Positions 23,710 through 31,526 of a stretch of 64,000 nucleotides of DNA are shown piece after piece (the stretch's first letter is position 1; the number at the start of each line of letters is the position of its first letter). Source of the DNA: Saprospiraceae bacterium (GTDB taxonomy: Bacteria > Bacteroidota > Bacteroidia > Chitinophagales > Saprospiraceae). Below the pieces are notes generated by a model that saw only the letters and a program-made list of their open reading frames with translations, searched no databases and was not told the origin of the DNA. Location: NCBI GenBank assembly GCA_019638385.1, contig JAHBTW010000005.1, positions 186,001 to 250,000 of the forward strand. Direction: 5' to 3'. The translations under genes were made by a program, and so were the position numbers.

Positions 23710-25149
23710 ATGAAACACCACCGTCCATTTCTCATCGCGCGCGTATTCATGTCCATCAGCTTGCTGCTGCTGGCCGGGGCCATTGTGTGGTTTCTATACA
23801 AAACCTATCAGGACGAAAAAGCTACCCTTTCGCGCGAAGCAGGTTTTTTGTTTATCAATACCATGCGCAATATCGAAGGAGATGCCTTGCAATTGCTGGT
23901 ATTCCGCGGCGCCAACCCCCATATTTCCGGTCAGGGCGAAGTGCGCTGGAATGTGCTACAAAAGCCGGATTCGATAAAGGTCACGTCCTTTGTGCAAACA
24001 GAGCGCCGCATCTTAGACAGCAAAGACCAACTGAAGATCACCGTAGAAAGCCGCGAGCATTCCAATCGCCCCTTTAATGAAGCAGAAGGCTCCGTATCCA
24101 TGTTTCTGGCCATGTCGTCCGACAGCCTGACGCTGAATGCTCAGGGATTGAATGTGGATACGGCGGAGTTGCTGCTCAAGCTCAAAACCGGCTTCGACGA
24201 GGCGTTGCAAAAGGCCGATCTGCCCGTTCGGTACAAGATCAGCCGCCAATCGGCCGATCAGGTCGTGAATATGCATGATTTGCCTTCCGGCGCTTACCGC
24301 GATATTTCCAGCGGCGACACGTATTCGGCTGAATTGAGCGGCTACGGCAGCTACCTGTGGATGAAACTGTGGCCGCAAGTCTTGTTCTCCACCCTGCTCC
24401 TGGCCTGCGTGCTGTTGGCCTTCGGATTTTTTTTCAAAACACTGAAAATGCAGCAACACCTGACGGAAACCAAAAACGAATTCATCCAAAACATCAGTCA
24501 CGAACTGAAAACGCCCATTGCCACCATGAGCGTGGCCTTAGAGGCGCTGCGCGAATACGACGTACTTAAACCCGGCCAGTCGGCGGAGTATATTGATATT
24601 TCCCGGATGGAACTCAATCGCCTGTCCATGCTGGTGGAAAAAGTGCTGGGCATCGTGGGATTAGATCGCTCGAAAGCCCGCCTGAGCAAATCCGCTTTCG
24701 ACTTGGATGAACTCAGCACCGAAGTGCTCGCCGCCATGCGCCCCCGATTCGAGCAGGCCGGGGCGCAGGTAAATCTCGACAAAGAAGGCGCCGCTTTCCC
24801 GGTGGAAGCCGACCGCCTGCACCTGTCGGGCGTGTTGTTCAACCTGTTGGAAAATGCGCTCAAATACGGCGGCGATCCTCCTCAAATAACCGTAAAACTG
24901 CACGCGAAGCCCGGCTGGGTTTGTTATACAGTACAGGACAGCGGCTCCGGCATCCCGAAGGAGTATCAGGACAAAATTTTTGAGACTTTTTTTCGGGCGC
25001 CTTCCCCAAACGGGCACATCGTAAAAGGGCACGGTTTGGGCCTGAGCTACGCCGCCAAAGTGGTGCAGGAGCACGGCGGGCGCATATTTTTGGAATCATC
25101 CGGCGCCGATGGATCGGTATTTACCGTTGAATTGCCTGCCCATGTCTGA
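23710..25149 (+). CDS. Membrane sensor histidine kinase
   Basis: From ATG 23710 the 479-residue protein has a first membrane helix (about 10-29), a roughly 190-residue periplasmic sensor with no recognised domain, and a second helix (VLFSTLLLACVLLAFGFFF, about 222-240). The cytosolic part has HisKA with NEFIQNISHELKTPIATM (His about 267) and an HATPase_c domain with N box LFNLLENALKYG, G1 DSGSGIPKE and G2 GHGLGLSYA. All catalytic motifs are intact. It overlaps the following OmpR-family regulator gene by 8 nt, so the two form a two-component system. Signal is unknown. Confidence 0.93.
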   Translation: MKHHRPFLIARVFMSISLLLLAGAIVWFLYKTYQDEKATLSREAGFLFINTMRNIEGDALQLLVFRGANPHISGQGEVRWNVLQKPDSIKVTSFVQTERRILDSKDQLKITVESREHSNRPFNEAEGSVSMFLAMSSDSLTLNAQGLNVDTAELLLKLKTGFDEALQKADLPVRYKISRQSADQVVNMHDLPSGAYRDISSGDTYSAELSGYGSYLWMKLWPQVLFSTLLLACVLLAFGFFFKTLKMQQHLTETKNEFIQNISHELKTPIATMSVALEALREYDVLKPGQSAEYIDISRMELNRLSMLVEKVLGIVGLDRSKARLSKSAFDLDELSTEVLAAMRPRFEQAGAQVNLDKEGAAFPVEADRLHLSGVLFNLLENALKYGGDPPQITVKLHAKPGWVCYTVQDSGSGIPKEYQDKIFETFFRAPSPNGHIVKGHGLGLSYAAKVVQEHGGRIFLESSGADGSVFTVELPAHV

Positions 25150-25834
25150 AACGCGGATTTTATACATCGAGGACGAGCCGTTTTTGGCCAAGATCGTACG
25201 GGAGTATCTCGAATCAAGGGGCTGGGCGGTGCGTCATTTGCCCGATGGCCGGGGCGCGGTGGCCGCCTTTGAGCAGTTTCGCCCGCACATCTGCATACTG
25301 GATGTCATGCTGCCTTTTGATGACGGGTTCAGCGTGGGAAAGGATATCCACAAGCGCTTCCCCAAAACGCCCATCATTTACCTCACTGCCAAAGACCAAA
25401 CCGAGGATGTGCTGGCCGGTTTTGCCTCCGGTGGCAACGACTATCTGCGCAAGCCCTTCAGCATGGAGGAACTCATCGTGCGGCTCAAAAATCTCATCGC
25501 TCTGAGCAACCCGGACCGACAATCCTTTGCAGAACAGGAACCCGTGACGCTGGGGCAATTCCTGTTCAATCCCACCCGGCAGGAACTGCTCCTCGGCGAG
25601 CAAGCCAAAAGGCTCTCCCACCGCGAAACGCAACTGTTAGAAATGCTTGCGCAAAACATCAACAAAGACGTGCTCCGCAAAGACATCCTCCTCCTCCTCT
25701 GGGGCAATGACTCCTATTTCAATTCCCGCAACCTCGACGTGTATATCACCCGCCTGCGCGAGTACCTCCGCCCCGACCCCAACGTGGAGATCATTACGCT
25801 CAAAGGCATCGGCTATCGGCTCGTGGTGGCTTGA
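25142..25834 (+). CDS. OmpR-family response regulator
   Basis: From ATG 25142 this 230-residue protein has a receiver domain (YIEDEPFLAKIVREYL, phospho-acceptor Asp in ICILDVMLPFDDGF, Lys in DYLRKPFSMEEL) and a winged-helix output domain (RLSHRETQLLEMLAQ, LRKDILLLLWGNDSYFNSRNLDVYI, IITLKGIGYRLV). It is the cognate regulator of the overlapping kinase gene. Phased GGTTAAT repeats before the operon may be its binding site. Confidence 0.93.
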   Translation: MSETRILYIEDEPFLAKIVREYLESRGWAVRHLPDGRGAVAAFEQFRPHICILDVMLPFDDGFSVGKDIHKRFPKTPIIYLTAKDQTEDVLAGFASGGNDYLRKPFSMEELIVRLKNLIALSNPDRQSFAEQEPVTLGQFLFNPTRQELLLGEQAKRLSHRETQLLEMLAQNINKDVLRKDILLLLWGNDSYFNSRNLDVYITRLREYLRPDPNVEIITLKGIGYRLVVA

Positions 25835-25924
25835 GTTTTAAAAACCAAAAACCACGCCTGCGTGGCGGCATGATACAAACCGAAAAATGTAAAAGGCTGC
25901 CGGAAGCCACTACACGCCCCCTAT

Positions 25925-25976
25925 GTGGTTCCTGCCCTTTGCCAATTTGCTCTTTTGCCAATTTGCTCTTTGCTCT
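25925..25976. repeat. TTTGCCAATTTGCTC tandem repeat
   Basis: Two copies of TTTGCCAATTTGCTCT, plus flanking TTTGCC and TTTGCTCT pieces, lie after the response regulator and just before the stop of the converging GlxA-like gene. They belong to the same dispersed TTTGCC family as blocks near 19.8, 57.3 and 57.8 kb. Confidence 0.65.
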
Positions 25977-26946
25977 ACGCACCCTTATTGTACTTATTCC
26001 GGTACTCCACGGGGGTCAGTCCGGTGATTTTTTTGAATACATCGCGAAAGGCTTTCGTATCGGTATAGCCGACGTCGAACATGACTTCGTTCACGTTTTT
26101 GCGGCTCGACTCGAAGCTGCGTTTGGCCGCTTCTATTTTTACCCGTTGCAGGTACTCCAGCACAGTATTGCCCGTAGCTTTTTTAAACCGGCGCTCGAAG
26201 CTCCGCCGGCCGACGGCAATGGCATCGGCCAGTTCTTCCACAGAGATTTTTTCAGAAAACCGCTGCTCTATGAATTCCTGCGCTTGCAGAATTTGGGTAT
26301 CCACATGATTTTTTTGGCCGCTGAACATCATAAAGGCTGACTGGCTCTCGCGGTCAATGTCCACTGCAAAATATTTGGCTGCGAGAATGGCGGTGTCCCG
26401 ATCGGTATATTTTTCTACGAGGTAGAGGAGCAGGTTCCAGTAAGAATTGGCGCCGCCGCTGGAGTAGATACCCTGTTCATCAGTGATGACGGCGCCGTCT
26501 CGGAGTTGCACAGCGGGAAACATCTTCCGAAACTCATTGACGAAAGCCCAGTGGGTAGAGCATTTCCGGCCGTCGAGCAACCCGGAGGATGCCAACAGAA
26601 ATGCACCGAGGCAAAGCGACGCCAGCTCTGCACCGCGTTTGCGTTGCTGTACGATCCAGGGCAGGAAGGCTTTGTTTTTTTCCAGCGCCTCGCGCATATC
26701 GCCGAAAAGAGCGGGAATAATGATGAGGTCGGTACGGTCAATATCGGCGGGCTGCCGGTCGGTTCGGATGGTATAAATGCCGTCCAGTACGGGTACCTCC
26801 TGCGTTTGACCCACGAGCTCGACCTGAAACGGCGGCGGCGCTCCTTTGGCTTGCCAAAACTGATTAACGGCCGTGAACAGGTAGCGCGGATTGGCGACGG
26901 CTTCCATTACAACGGATTCGGGAACGAGGATGGAGACGCGTTTCAT
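25975..26946 (-). CDS. GlxA-family transcriptional regulator (DJ-1/PfpI plus AraC HTH)
   Basis: From ATG 26946 the 323-residue protein has a DJ-1/PfpI-like N-terminal domain (MKRVSILVPESVVMEAVANP... RTDLIIIPALFGD... ASLCLGAFLLASSGLLDG with the nucleophile-elbow Cys at about 113) and an AraC HTH (about 225-323: ISVEELADAIAVGRRSFERRF, VNEVMFDVGYTDTKAFRDVFKKITG, LTPVEYRNKY). This is the standard GlxA architecture, a cytosolic DNA-binding regulator. Its upstream region, shared with the divergent VOC gene, holds a perfect 22-bp hairpin. Confidence 0.92.
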   Translation of the reverse strand: MKRVSILVPESVVMEAVANPRYLFTAVNQFWQAKGAPPPFQVELVGQTQEVPVLDGIYTIRTDRQPADIDRTDLIIIPALFGDMREALEKNKAFLPWIVQQRKRGAELASLCLGAFLLASSGLLDGRKCSTHWAFVNEFRKMFPAVQLRDGAVITDEQGIYSSGGANSYWNLLLYLVEKYTDRDTAILAAKYFAVDIDRESQSAFMMFSGQKNHVDTQILQAQEFIEQRFSEKISVEELADAIAVGRRSFERRFKKATGNTVLEYLQRVKIEAAKRSFESSRKNVNEVMFDVGYTDTKAFRDVFKKITGLTPVEYRNKYNKGA

Positions 26947-26964
26947 GGATAGTGGTTTTTGTGG

Positions 26965-27011
26965 TTTTGCAGCCCCGGCAAGGTTTTTGAAACCTTGCCG
27001 GGGCTGCAAAA
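26965..27011. repeat. Perfect 22-bp inverted repeat, 3-nt loop
   Basis: The arms start TTTTGCAGCCCCGGCAAGG and mirror exactly around TTG. On neither strand is it followed by a usable U-run: on the minus strand CAC follows four A residues. It sits 19 nt before the GlxA ATG, with a candidate minus-strand -7 box (CAAAAATA at 27007, i.e. TATTTTTG) at its right edge. It may be a REP-like element or a 5' regulatory hairpin. Confidence 0.85.
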
Positions 27012-27116
27012 ATAAGAGTTTTCGCCACAAAAGTAATTTTTACAAACAAAAAGTTTGTCGCAATCCCCCTGTAAACTTGTCGTTTTTTGCACTCACGGCT
27101 ACTTTTGGAAACTCCC

Positions 27117-27124
27117 TATCTTTG
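27117..27124 (+). promoter_or_regulatory. -7 box for the VOC gene
   Basis: TATCTTTG matches TAnnTTTG, about 44 nt before the ATG at 27168. A -33 element at the expected distance is not obvious. Confidence 0.5.
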
Positions 27125-27167
27125 TGAGGTTAAATTTTAAAACAAAACATTCAAAAATCATTACATC

Positions 27168-27605
27168 ATGGCAGTAATCCATCCTTACCTGAATTTCAAC
27201 GGCAACACCGAAGAGGCGTTTAATTTTTACAAATCCGTTTTCGGGGGCGAGTTCGATGGCATGCACCGTTTTTCCGACATGCCATCCGAGGCATCTCCCG
27301 ATGCGCCCGTCAACGAAAGCGAAGGCAACCTCATCATGCATGTGTCGCTCCCCATCGGCGGGGGCACCATACTCATGGGCAGCGACCGGCCCCCGTCCTT
27401 CGGGCAGGGTACGGCGGGCGATTTGTATAATATCTACATTCAGGTAGAAAGCAAAGAGGAGGCAGCCCGCCTGTTCAACGGTCTGGCCGAAGGCGGCCAT
27501 ATCCTCATGCCGCTTGAAGACGTTTTCTGGGGCTCGTATTTCGGTATGATCAAAGACCGTTTCGACGTGCAGTGGATGGTGAGTTATGACTATCCTCAGA
27601 ACTGA
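27168..27605 (+). CDS. VOC family protein, PhnB-like
   Basis: This 145-residue protein has the beta-alpha-beta-beta-beta repeat of the vicinal-oxygen-chelate superfamily in the PhnB/3-dmu-9_3-mt form: IHPYLNFNGNTEEAFNFYKSVFGGEF, GNLIMHVSLPIGGGTILMGSD, NIYIQVESKEEAARLFNGLAEGGHILMPLEDVFWGSYFGMIKDRFDVQWMV. The family includes glyoxalases, resistance proteins and many of unknown role. Metal ligands are not clear by eye. It lies upstream of a larger protein with two similar domains, and is divergent from glxA. Confidence 0.85.
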   Translation: MAVIHPYLNFNGNTEEAFNFYKSVFGGEFDGMHRFSDMPSEASPDAPVNESEGNLIMHVSLPIGGGTILMGSDRPPSFGQGTAGDLYNIYIQVESKEEAARLFNGLAEGGHILMPLEDVFWGSYFGMIKDRFDVQWMVSYDYPQN

Positions 27606-27609
27606 TTAG

Positions 27610-27680
27610 GACAGAACTCAGCTTCGAGCTGCGAGCTGTCTGGAAAAACACTCATAGCTCGCGACTCGTAGCTACAACAA
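27610..27680. repeat. GAGCT/GCGACTCG dispersed repeat
   Basis: CAGCTTCGAGCTGCGAGCTGTCT, and AGCTCGCGACTCGTAGCTAC follow the VOC gene. They share the GAGCT(G/A)CGAGC and CGCGACTCG cores with spacers at 22.6 and 37.0-37.2 kb. Confidence 0.6.
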
Positions 27681-27704
27681 TCACTCACTAAAAAACCAAA
27701 GACC

Positions 27705-29423
27705 ATGGTCTCCATGCAATTTTCAACTTTCATCAAGGCGCGCCCCGAACGGGTGTGGCAAATCCTCTGGAATGACGCTACCTATCGCGAGTGGACTTCC
27801 ATATTTCACGAAGGCTCCTATGCCGAGTCCGACTGGCAGGAAGGCAGCAAAATATTGTTTCTCTCCCCCGGTGGAGAAGGTATGACCAGCCGCATAGCTC
27901 GCCTCATCCCCAATGAATTTATGTCATTTGAACACCTGGGCTTCATCAAAGACGGCGTAGAAGATTTCGCTACGGCTGTGGAAAAAGGCTGGGCCGGCGC
28001 AAAAGAAAATTACATCCTCCGGGAAAAAGACGGCGGAACCGAATTGAGCATCGAAATGGATGGCGAAGATGGGCACGGTGATTATTTCAAAGACACCTTC
28101 CCCAAAGCCCTGGCCCTCGTGAAGCATTTGGCCGAAGCCCAAAAAATCACGCCTTTCCTCTGGTTTGACCATCAGGCCGAAGAGGCTGTAAACCTCTATA
28201 CTTCGATCTTCCCGAATTCCGAAATTGTGAAAGTAGTGCGAAACGGCGACGCTGTTTTTACGGTAGATTTTTCGCTGGACGGCCAACGATTTGCCGCGCT
28301 CAACGGCGGCCCGCAGTTTCAATTCAATCCCGCTGTTTCCTTTTTTGTAGTGTGTGAAACAGAGGCCGAGATAGACGCCCTCTGGCAAACGCTCTCCGAA
28401 AACGGTCAGATACTCATGGCGCTTGACAAGTATGAATGGAGCGGAAAATACGGTTGGGTGCAAGACCGCTACGGGCTTTCCTGGCAATTGTCGCTGGGCA
28501 AAATCGAAGAAGTGGGGCAGAAAATCACCCCCTCGCTGCTGTTTGTGGACGAGCAGGCCGGAAACACAGAAGAAGCGGTAAAATTTTACGTCTCTGTTTT
28601 TGAAACCTCCCGTGTGGACGGCATTTTGAAATACGGCCCCGGAGAACCCCTGCCGGAGGGAATCGTAAAACATGCTCAGTTCAGCCTCGACGGCCATGTA
28701 TTTATGGCCATGTCCGGCGGTATAGAGCATGGGTTTCAGTTCAATGAAGCGCTGTCGTTTGTCATTTCCTGTCATGACCAAAAGGAAATTGACTACTTCT
28801 GGAACCGCCTTTCGGCAAATGGTGGACGAGAAGATCAGTGCGGCTGGTTGAAAGACAAATTCGGGGTGTCATGGCAAGTCGTGCCGCCGGTTTTGATACG
28901 ATACCTACAAGACTCCGACCCCGTAAAAGCCGGCAACGTGATGCAGGCCATGCTGAAAATGAAAAAAATTGACATCGCACTTTTAAAAGAAGCGTACCTA
29001 CAAACCGCAGACAAAACCGTCATCACGGTAGAGACAATTGTAAATGCTCCGGTGGAAAAAGTGTGGACCTTCTGGACCAATCCCAAGCACATCACGCAGT
29101 GGAACAACGCTTCCGACGATTGGCACACGCCCTCCGCCTCCAACGATCTGCGGCCCGGCGGCGCTTTCAGCTTCCAAATGGCCGCCCGCGACGGCAGCAT
29201 GCATTTCCACTTTGCCGGGCAGTACGATGAGGTAGATACCCTTGAAAAAATAACCTACACCCTCGGCGACGGCCGGGTGGTAGCCGTACATTTTTCTGCC
29301 GATGGGCCGGCCACCAAGGTGGTGGAGTCATTCGACGCAGAAAACACCAACAGCATCGAAATGCAACGAGCCGGCTGGCAAGCCATTCTGGACAACTTCA
29401 AAAAGTACGTGGAAGCCAATTGA
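27705..29423 (+). CDS. Four-domain fusion: SRPBCC-VOC-VOC-SRPBCC
   Basis: The 572-residue protein starts at ATG 27705. Residues 1-145 are an AHSA1/START-like SRPBCC domain (FSTFIKARPERVWQILWND), 148-265 a PhnB-like VOC domain (ITPFLWFDHQAEEAVNLYTSIFPNSE), 272-400 a second VOC domain (ITPSLLFVDEQAGNTEEAVKFYVSVF), and 430-572 a second SRPBCC domain (VETIVNAPVEKVWTFWTNPKHI, MQRAGWQAILDNFKKYVEAN). Each piece is normally a separate protein of about 140 residues. In Bacteroidota these genes commonly sit side by side, so this looks like a cassette fused into one chain. Ligands are unknown. It is cytosolic with no signal. Confidence 0.85.
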   Translation: MVSMQFSTFIKARPERVWQILWNDATYREWTSIFHEGSYAESDWQEGSKILFLSPGGEGMTSRIARLIPNEFMSFEHLGFIKDGVEDFATAVEKGWAGAKENYILREKDGGTELSIEMDGEDGHGDYFKDTFPKALALVKHLAEAQKITPFLWFDHQAEEAVNLYTSIFPNSEIVKVVRNGDAVFTVDFSLDGQRFAALNGGPQFQFNPAVSFFVVCETEAEIDALWQTLSENGQILMALDKYEWSGKYGWVQDRYGLSWQLSLGKIEEVGQKITPSLLFVDEQAGNTEEAVKFYVSVFETSRVDGILKYGPGEPLPEGIVKHAQFSLDGHVFMAMSGGIEHGFQFNEALSFVISCHDQKEIDYFWNRLSANGGREDQCGWLKDKFGVSWQVVPPVLIRYLQDSDPVKAGNVMQAMLKMKKIDIALLKEAYLQTADKTVITVETIVNAPVEKVWTFWTNPKHITQWNNASDDWHTPSASNDLRPGGAFSFQMAARDGSMHFHFAGQYDEVDTLEKITYTLGDGRVVAVHFSADGPATKVVESFDAENTNSIEMQRAGWQAILDNFKKYVEAN

Positions 29424-29442
29424 TAGGCAACGTATGGTTTTG

Positions 29443-29516
29443 TCTCGCAAAGGCGCAGAGACGCAAAGGACGGAGGTTTCTCTTTGCGGCTTTGCGCCTT
29501 TGCGAGAGATTTTTTG
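29443..29516. terminator. Long imperfect inverted repeat between convergent genes
   Basis: TCTCGCAAAGGCGCAGAGACGC and its inverted partner GCGGCTTTGCGCCTTTGCGAGAGA form a long stem with a small loop; the plus-strand side is followed by TTTTTT. It probably terminates the fusion gene (ending 29423) and possibly sppA from the other side. The sequence also resembles a dispersed GCAAAGGCGC repeat. Confidence 0.65.
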
Positions 29517-29539
29517 GATAGCGGAGTCCGCTGCCAGTA

Positions 29540-31312
29540 TTACCGGAAGGGAATAAAAAACGGCAGTCGCGCCTGCATGCCTTTGCTCGCCTGCAATTCT
29601 TTGGCATAGCGATAGTAGGGGTACATATCGCCGAGCTGGGCTTGCATGAGGCGGTTGCTGCGCGTTTCAGTGGTACCGGTCAGGTCGTCTAAGAGCTGCT
29701 GGAGCGGCTCCTTGATGCGCGGATATTCGGAGATGCGATAGTCTTTCAGTTCCGCCAGACCGGCTGCGGCGGCGACGGCTTCATCGAGGTTGGCGATGCG
29801 GTCCACCAAGCCGATTTTGAGTGCTTTTTGGCCGGTCCATACGCGACCCTGCGCTATTTCGTTGACGGCGTCGCGGGAGAGATTGCGCCCCTCGCTCACA
29901 TGGCCGAGGAAGGTTTCGTACAGGTCGTCCACAAAGCCTTGCAACACTTTGCCTTCGGCCTCCGACATGTCGTAAAACGGAGAGATGCCGTGTGCAAAAG
30001 CGCCGGTTTTTACGGTGTCGAAAGTGATGCCGATTTTGTCATTGAGCAATTGGCGGGCGCTGGGAATCATGCTGAATACGCCGATGGAACCGGTGAGGGT
30101 GTTGGGTTCTGCAAAAATAGAATCGGCTTTGCAGGCAATGTAGTAGCCGCCGGAGGCTGCGTAATCGCCCATAGATACCACTACTTTGATGCCTTGCTCC
30201 TGTGCCAGTTCGAGTTCGCGCAGGATGTTTTCGGAAGCCATAGCGCTGCCGCCGCCGGAGTTAACACGCAATACAATGGCCTTCACAGCTTTGTCTTTGC
30301 GAATTTTGGAGAGGATGTCGGCGTATTTTTCCCCGCCGATATTGCCCGGCTCACCTTTGCCGTCCACGATGTTGCCTTCGGCATACACGACGGCAATTTT
30401 GTCTTTGGCTTTAAAATCCGATTTGGCCGGATTGCTGAGGTTGTATTCTTCGAGGGAAACGGTGGGAATCTTATCTGTTTCTTTCATCCCCAACTTTTCG
30501 CGGATGTCGCTGAGCACTTTATCGCGGTGCGCGAGTTCGTCCACCAATTTATATTCCAATGCTTTTTTGGGCATGAAGGCCAGATAACCGTCGGCGATGC
30601 GGCGCAATTCGGGAGCGGGAATACCCCGACCTTCCGAAATATCGGCCAGGAACTCGCCATATACCTCTTCCAGATATTCGCGCACCTGAAGCTTGTTTTC
30701 CTCCGACATGTTGTTGCGGCGAAACGGTTCGGTAGCGCTTTTGAACTTGCCGGCGTAGTAAATCTGCATTTTAATGCCCACGTTGTCGAGCATGTCTTTG
30801 AAGAAAGGCACCTGTGCGGCAAAGCCTCTGAAATCGAGCAGCCCCACGGGGTTGATATACACTTTATCGGCGGCAGAGGCGAGGTAGTACGCGCCCTGGG
30901 TATAGGCGTTGCCGTAGGAATACACAAATTTTCCTTCGGATTTGAAATCGGCAATGGCGTCGCGGATCATATCGGCAGTGGCGAGGCCGCCCTGCAATCC
31001 GTCGGTTTCGATGAGAATGCCCTTGATGTTGTCATCGTCTTTGGCGCGCTCCAATGCGGCGATCAATTCGTGCAGACCCAGAATTTTTTGATCTTTGAAA
31101 TTGAAAGGATCAAGCGGAAGGTTGTTGGTCTTTTCGGGGATCGGTTTGTCAAACTTGAGGTGCAGTACGCTGTTGGGGGCAATTTTGCCGCCTTTTTTCT
31201 CCATGGAGCTTGCCATGCCGGCAAAAATACTAATGGTAATGAACCCCATGACAACAGACGCCAAAACGACGCCGAGGCAGGAAGCAAAAACGAACTTGAA
31301 AAATTGTCCCAT
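29540..31312 (-). CDS. sppA: Signal peptide peptidase SppA, 67K type
   Basis: This 590-residue protein has an N-terminal membrane anchor (residues about 9-33) and two tandem S49 domains. The predicted catalytic pair is Lys191 (AGKFKSATEPF, N-terminal domain) and Ser387 (GDYAASGGYYIA, C-terminal domain), the arrangement of long SppA proteins. Other landmarks are GNAYTQGAYYLASAADKVYINP, VLRVNSGGGSAMASE and LTGSIGVFSMIP. It degrades released signal peptides in the inner membrane. Length fits the 67 kDa bacterial form. It is divergent from the large adhesin gene (214 nt apart). Confidence 0.96.
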   Translation of the reverse strand: MGQFFKFVFASCLGVVLASVVMGFITISIFAGMASSMEKKGGKIAPNSVLHLKFDKPIPEKTNNLPLDPFNFKDQKILGLHELIAALERAKDDDNIKGILIETDGLQGGLATADMIRDAIADFKSEGKFVYSYGNAYTQGAYYLASAADKVYINPVGLLDFRGFAAQVPFFKDMLDNVGIKMQIYYAGKFKSATEPFRRNNMSEENKLQVREYLEEVYGEFLADISEGRGIPAPELRRIADGYLAFMPKKALEYKLVDELAHRDKVLSDIREKLGMKETDKIPTVSLEEYNLSNPAKSDFKAKDKIAVVYAEGNIVDGKGEPGNIGGEKYADILSKIRKDKAVKAIVLRVNSGGGSAMASENILRELELAQEQGIKVVVSMGDYAASGGYYIACKADSIFAEPNTLTGSIGVFSMIPSARQLLNDKIGITFDTVKTGAFAHGISPFYDMSEAEGKVLQGFVDDLYETFLGHVSEGRNLSRDAVNEIAQGRVWTGQKALKIGLVDRIANLDEAVAAAAGLAELKDYRISEYPRIKEPLQQLLDDLTGTTETRSNRLMQAQLGDMYPYYRYAKELQASKGMQARLPFFIPFR

Positions 31313-31526
31313 TTTGGAAAGTTTTATTTGGCTGCGAATGTAACAGTTGCAGTCAAGGCCCGGAAATGAATTTTAGATAAAAGCAGCATTTTGGGCGACA
31401 ATGAGAATCTCTATTACGTCTCGCACGGAAAAAGAATTATTTTTGGTCTTCATTTCTGTATAGACATCAAAAAAAATCAATTGTTCAGACCGGCGCCGGC
31501 CGCTCAACGCACTCAAAAATTGCACC

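Noticed and set aside
26965..27011. Terminator for either neighbour
   Set aside because: The hairpin is strong but no U-run follows on either strand, and it lies upstream of both divergent genes.
29828..31369. 513-codon open frame on the plus strand
   Set aside because: It is entirely antisense to sppA, whose catalytic motifs and anchor are clear. The product has no domain, and the frame is open because of codon bias in a GC-rich gene.
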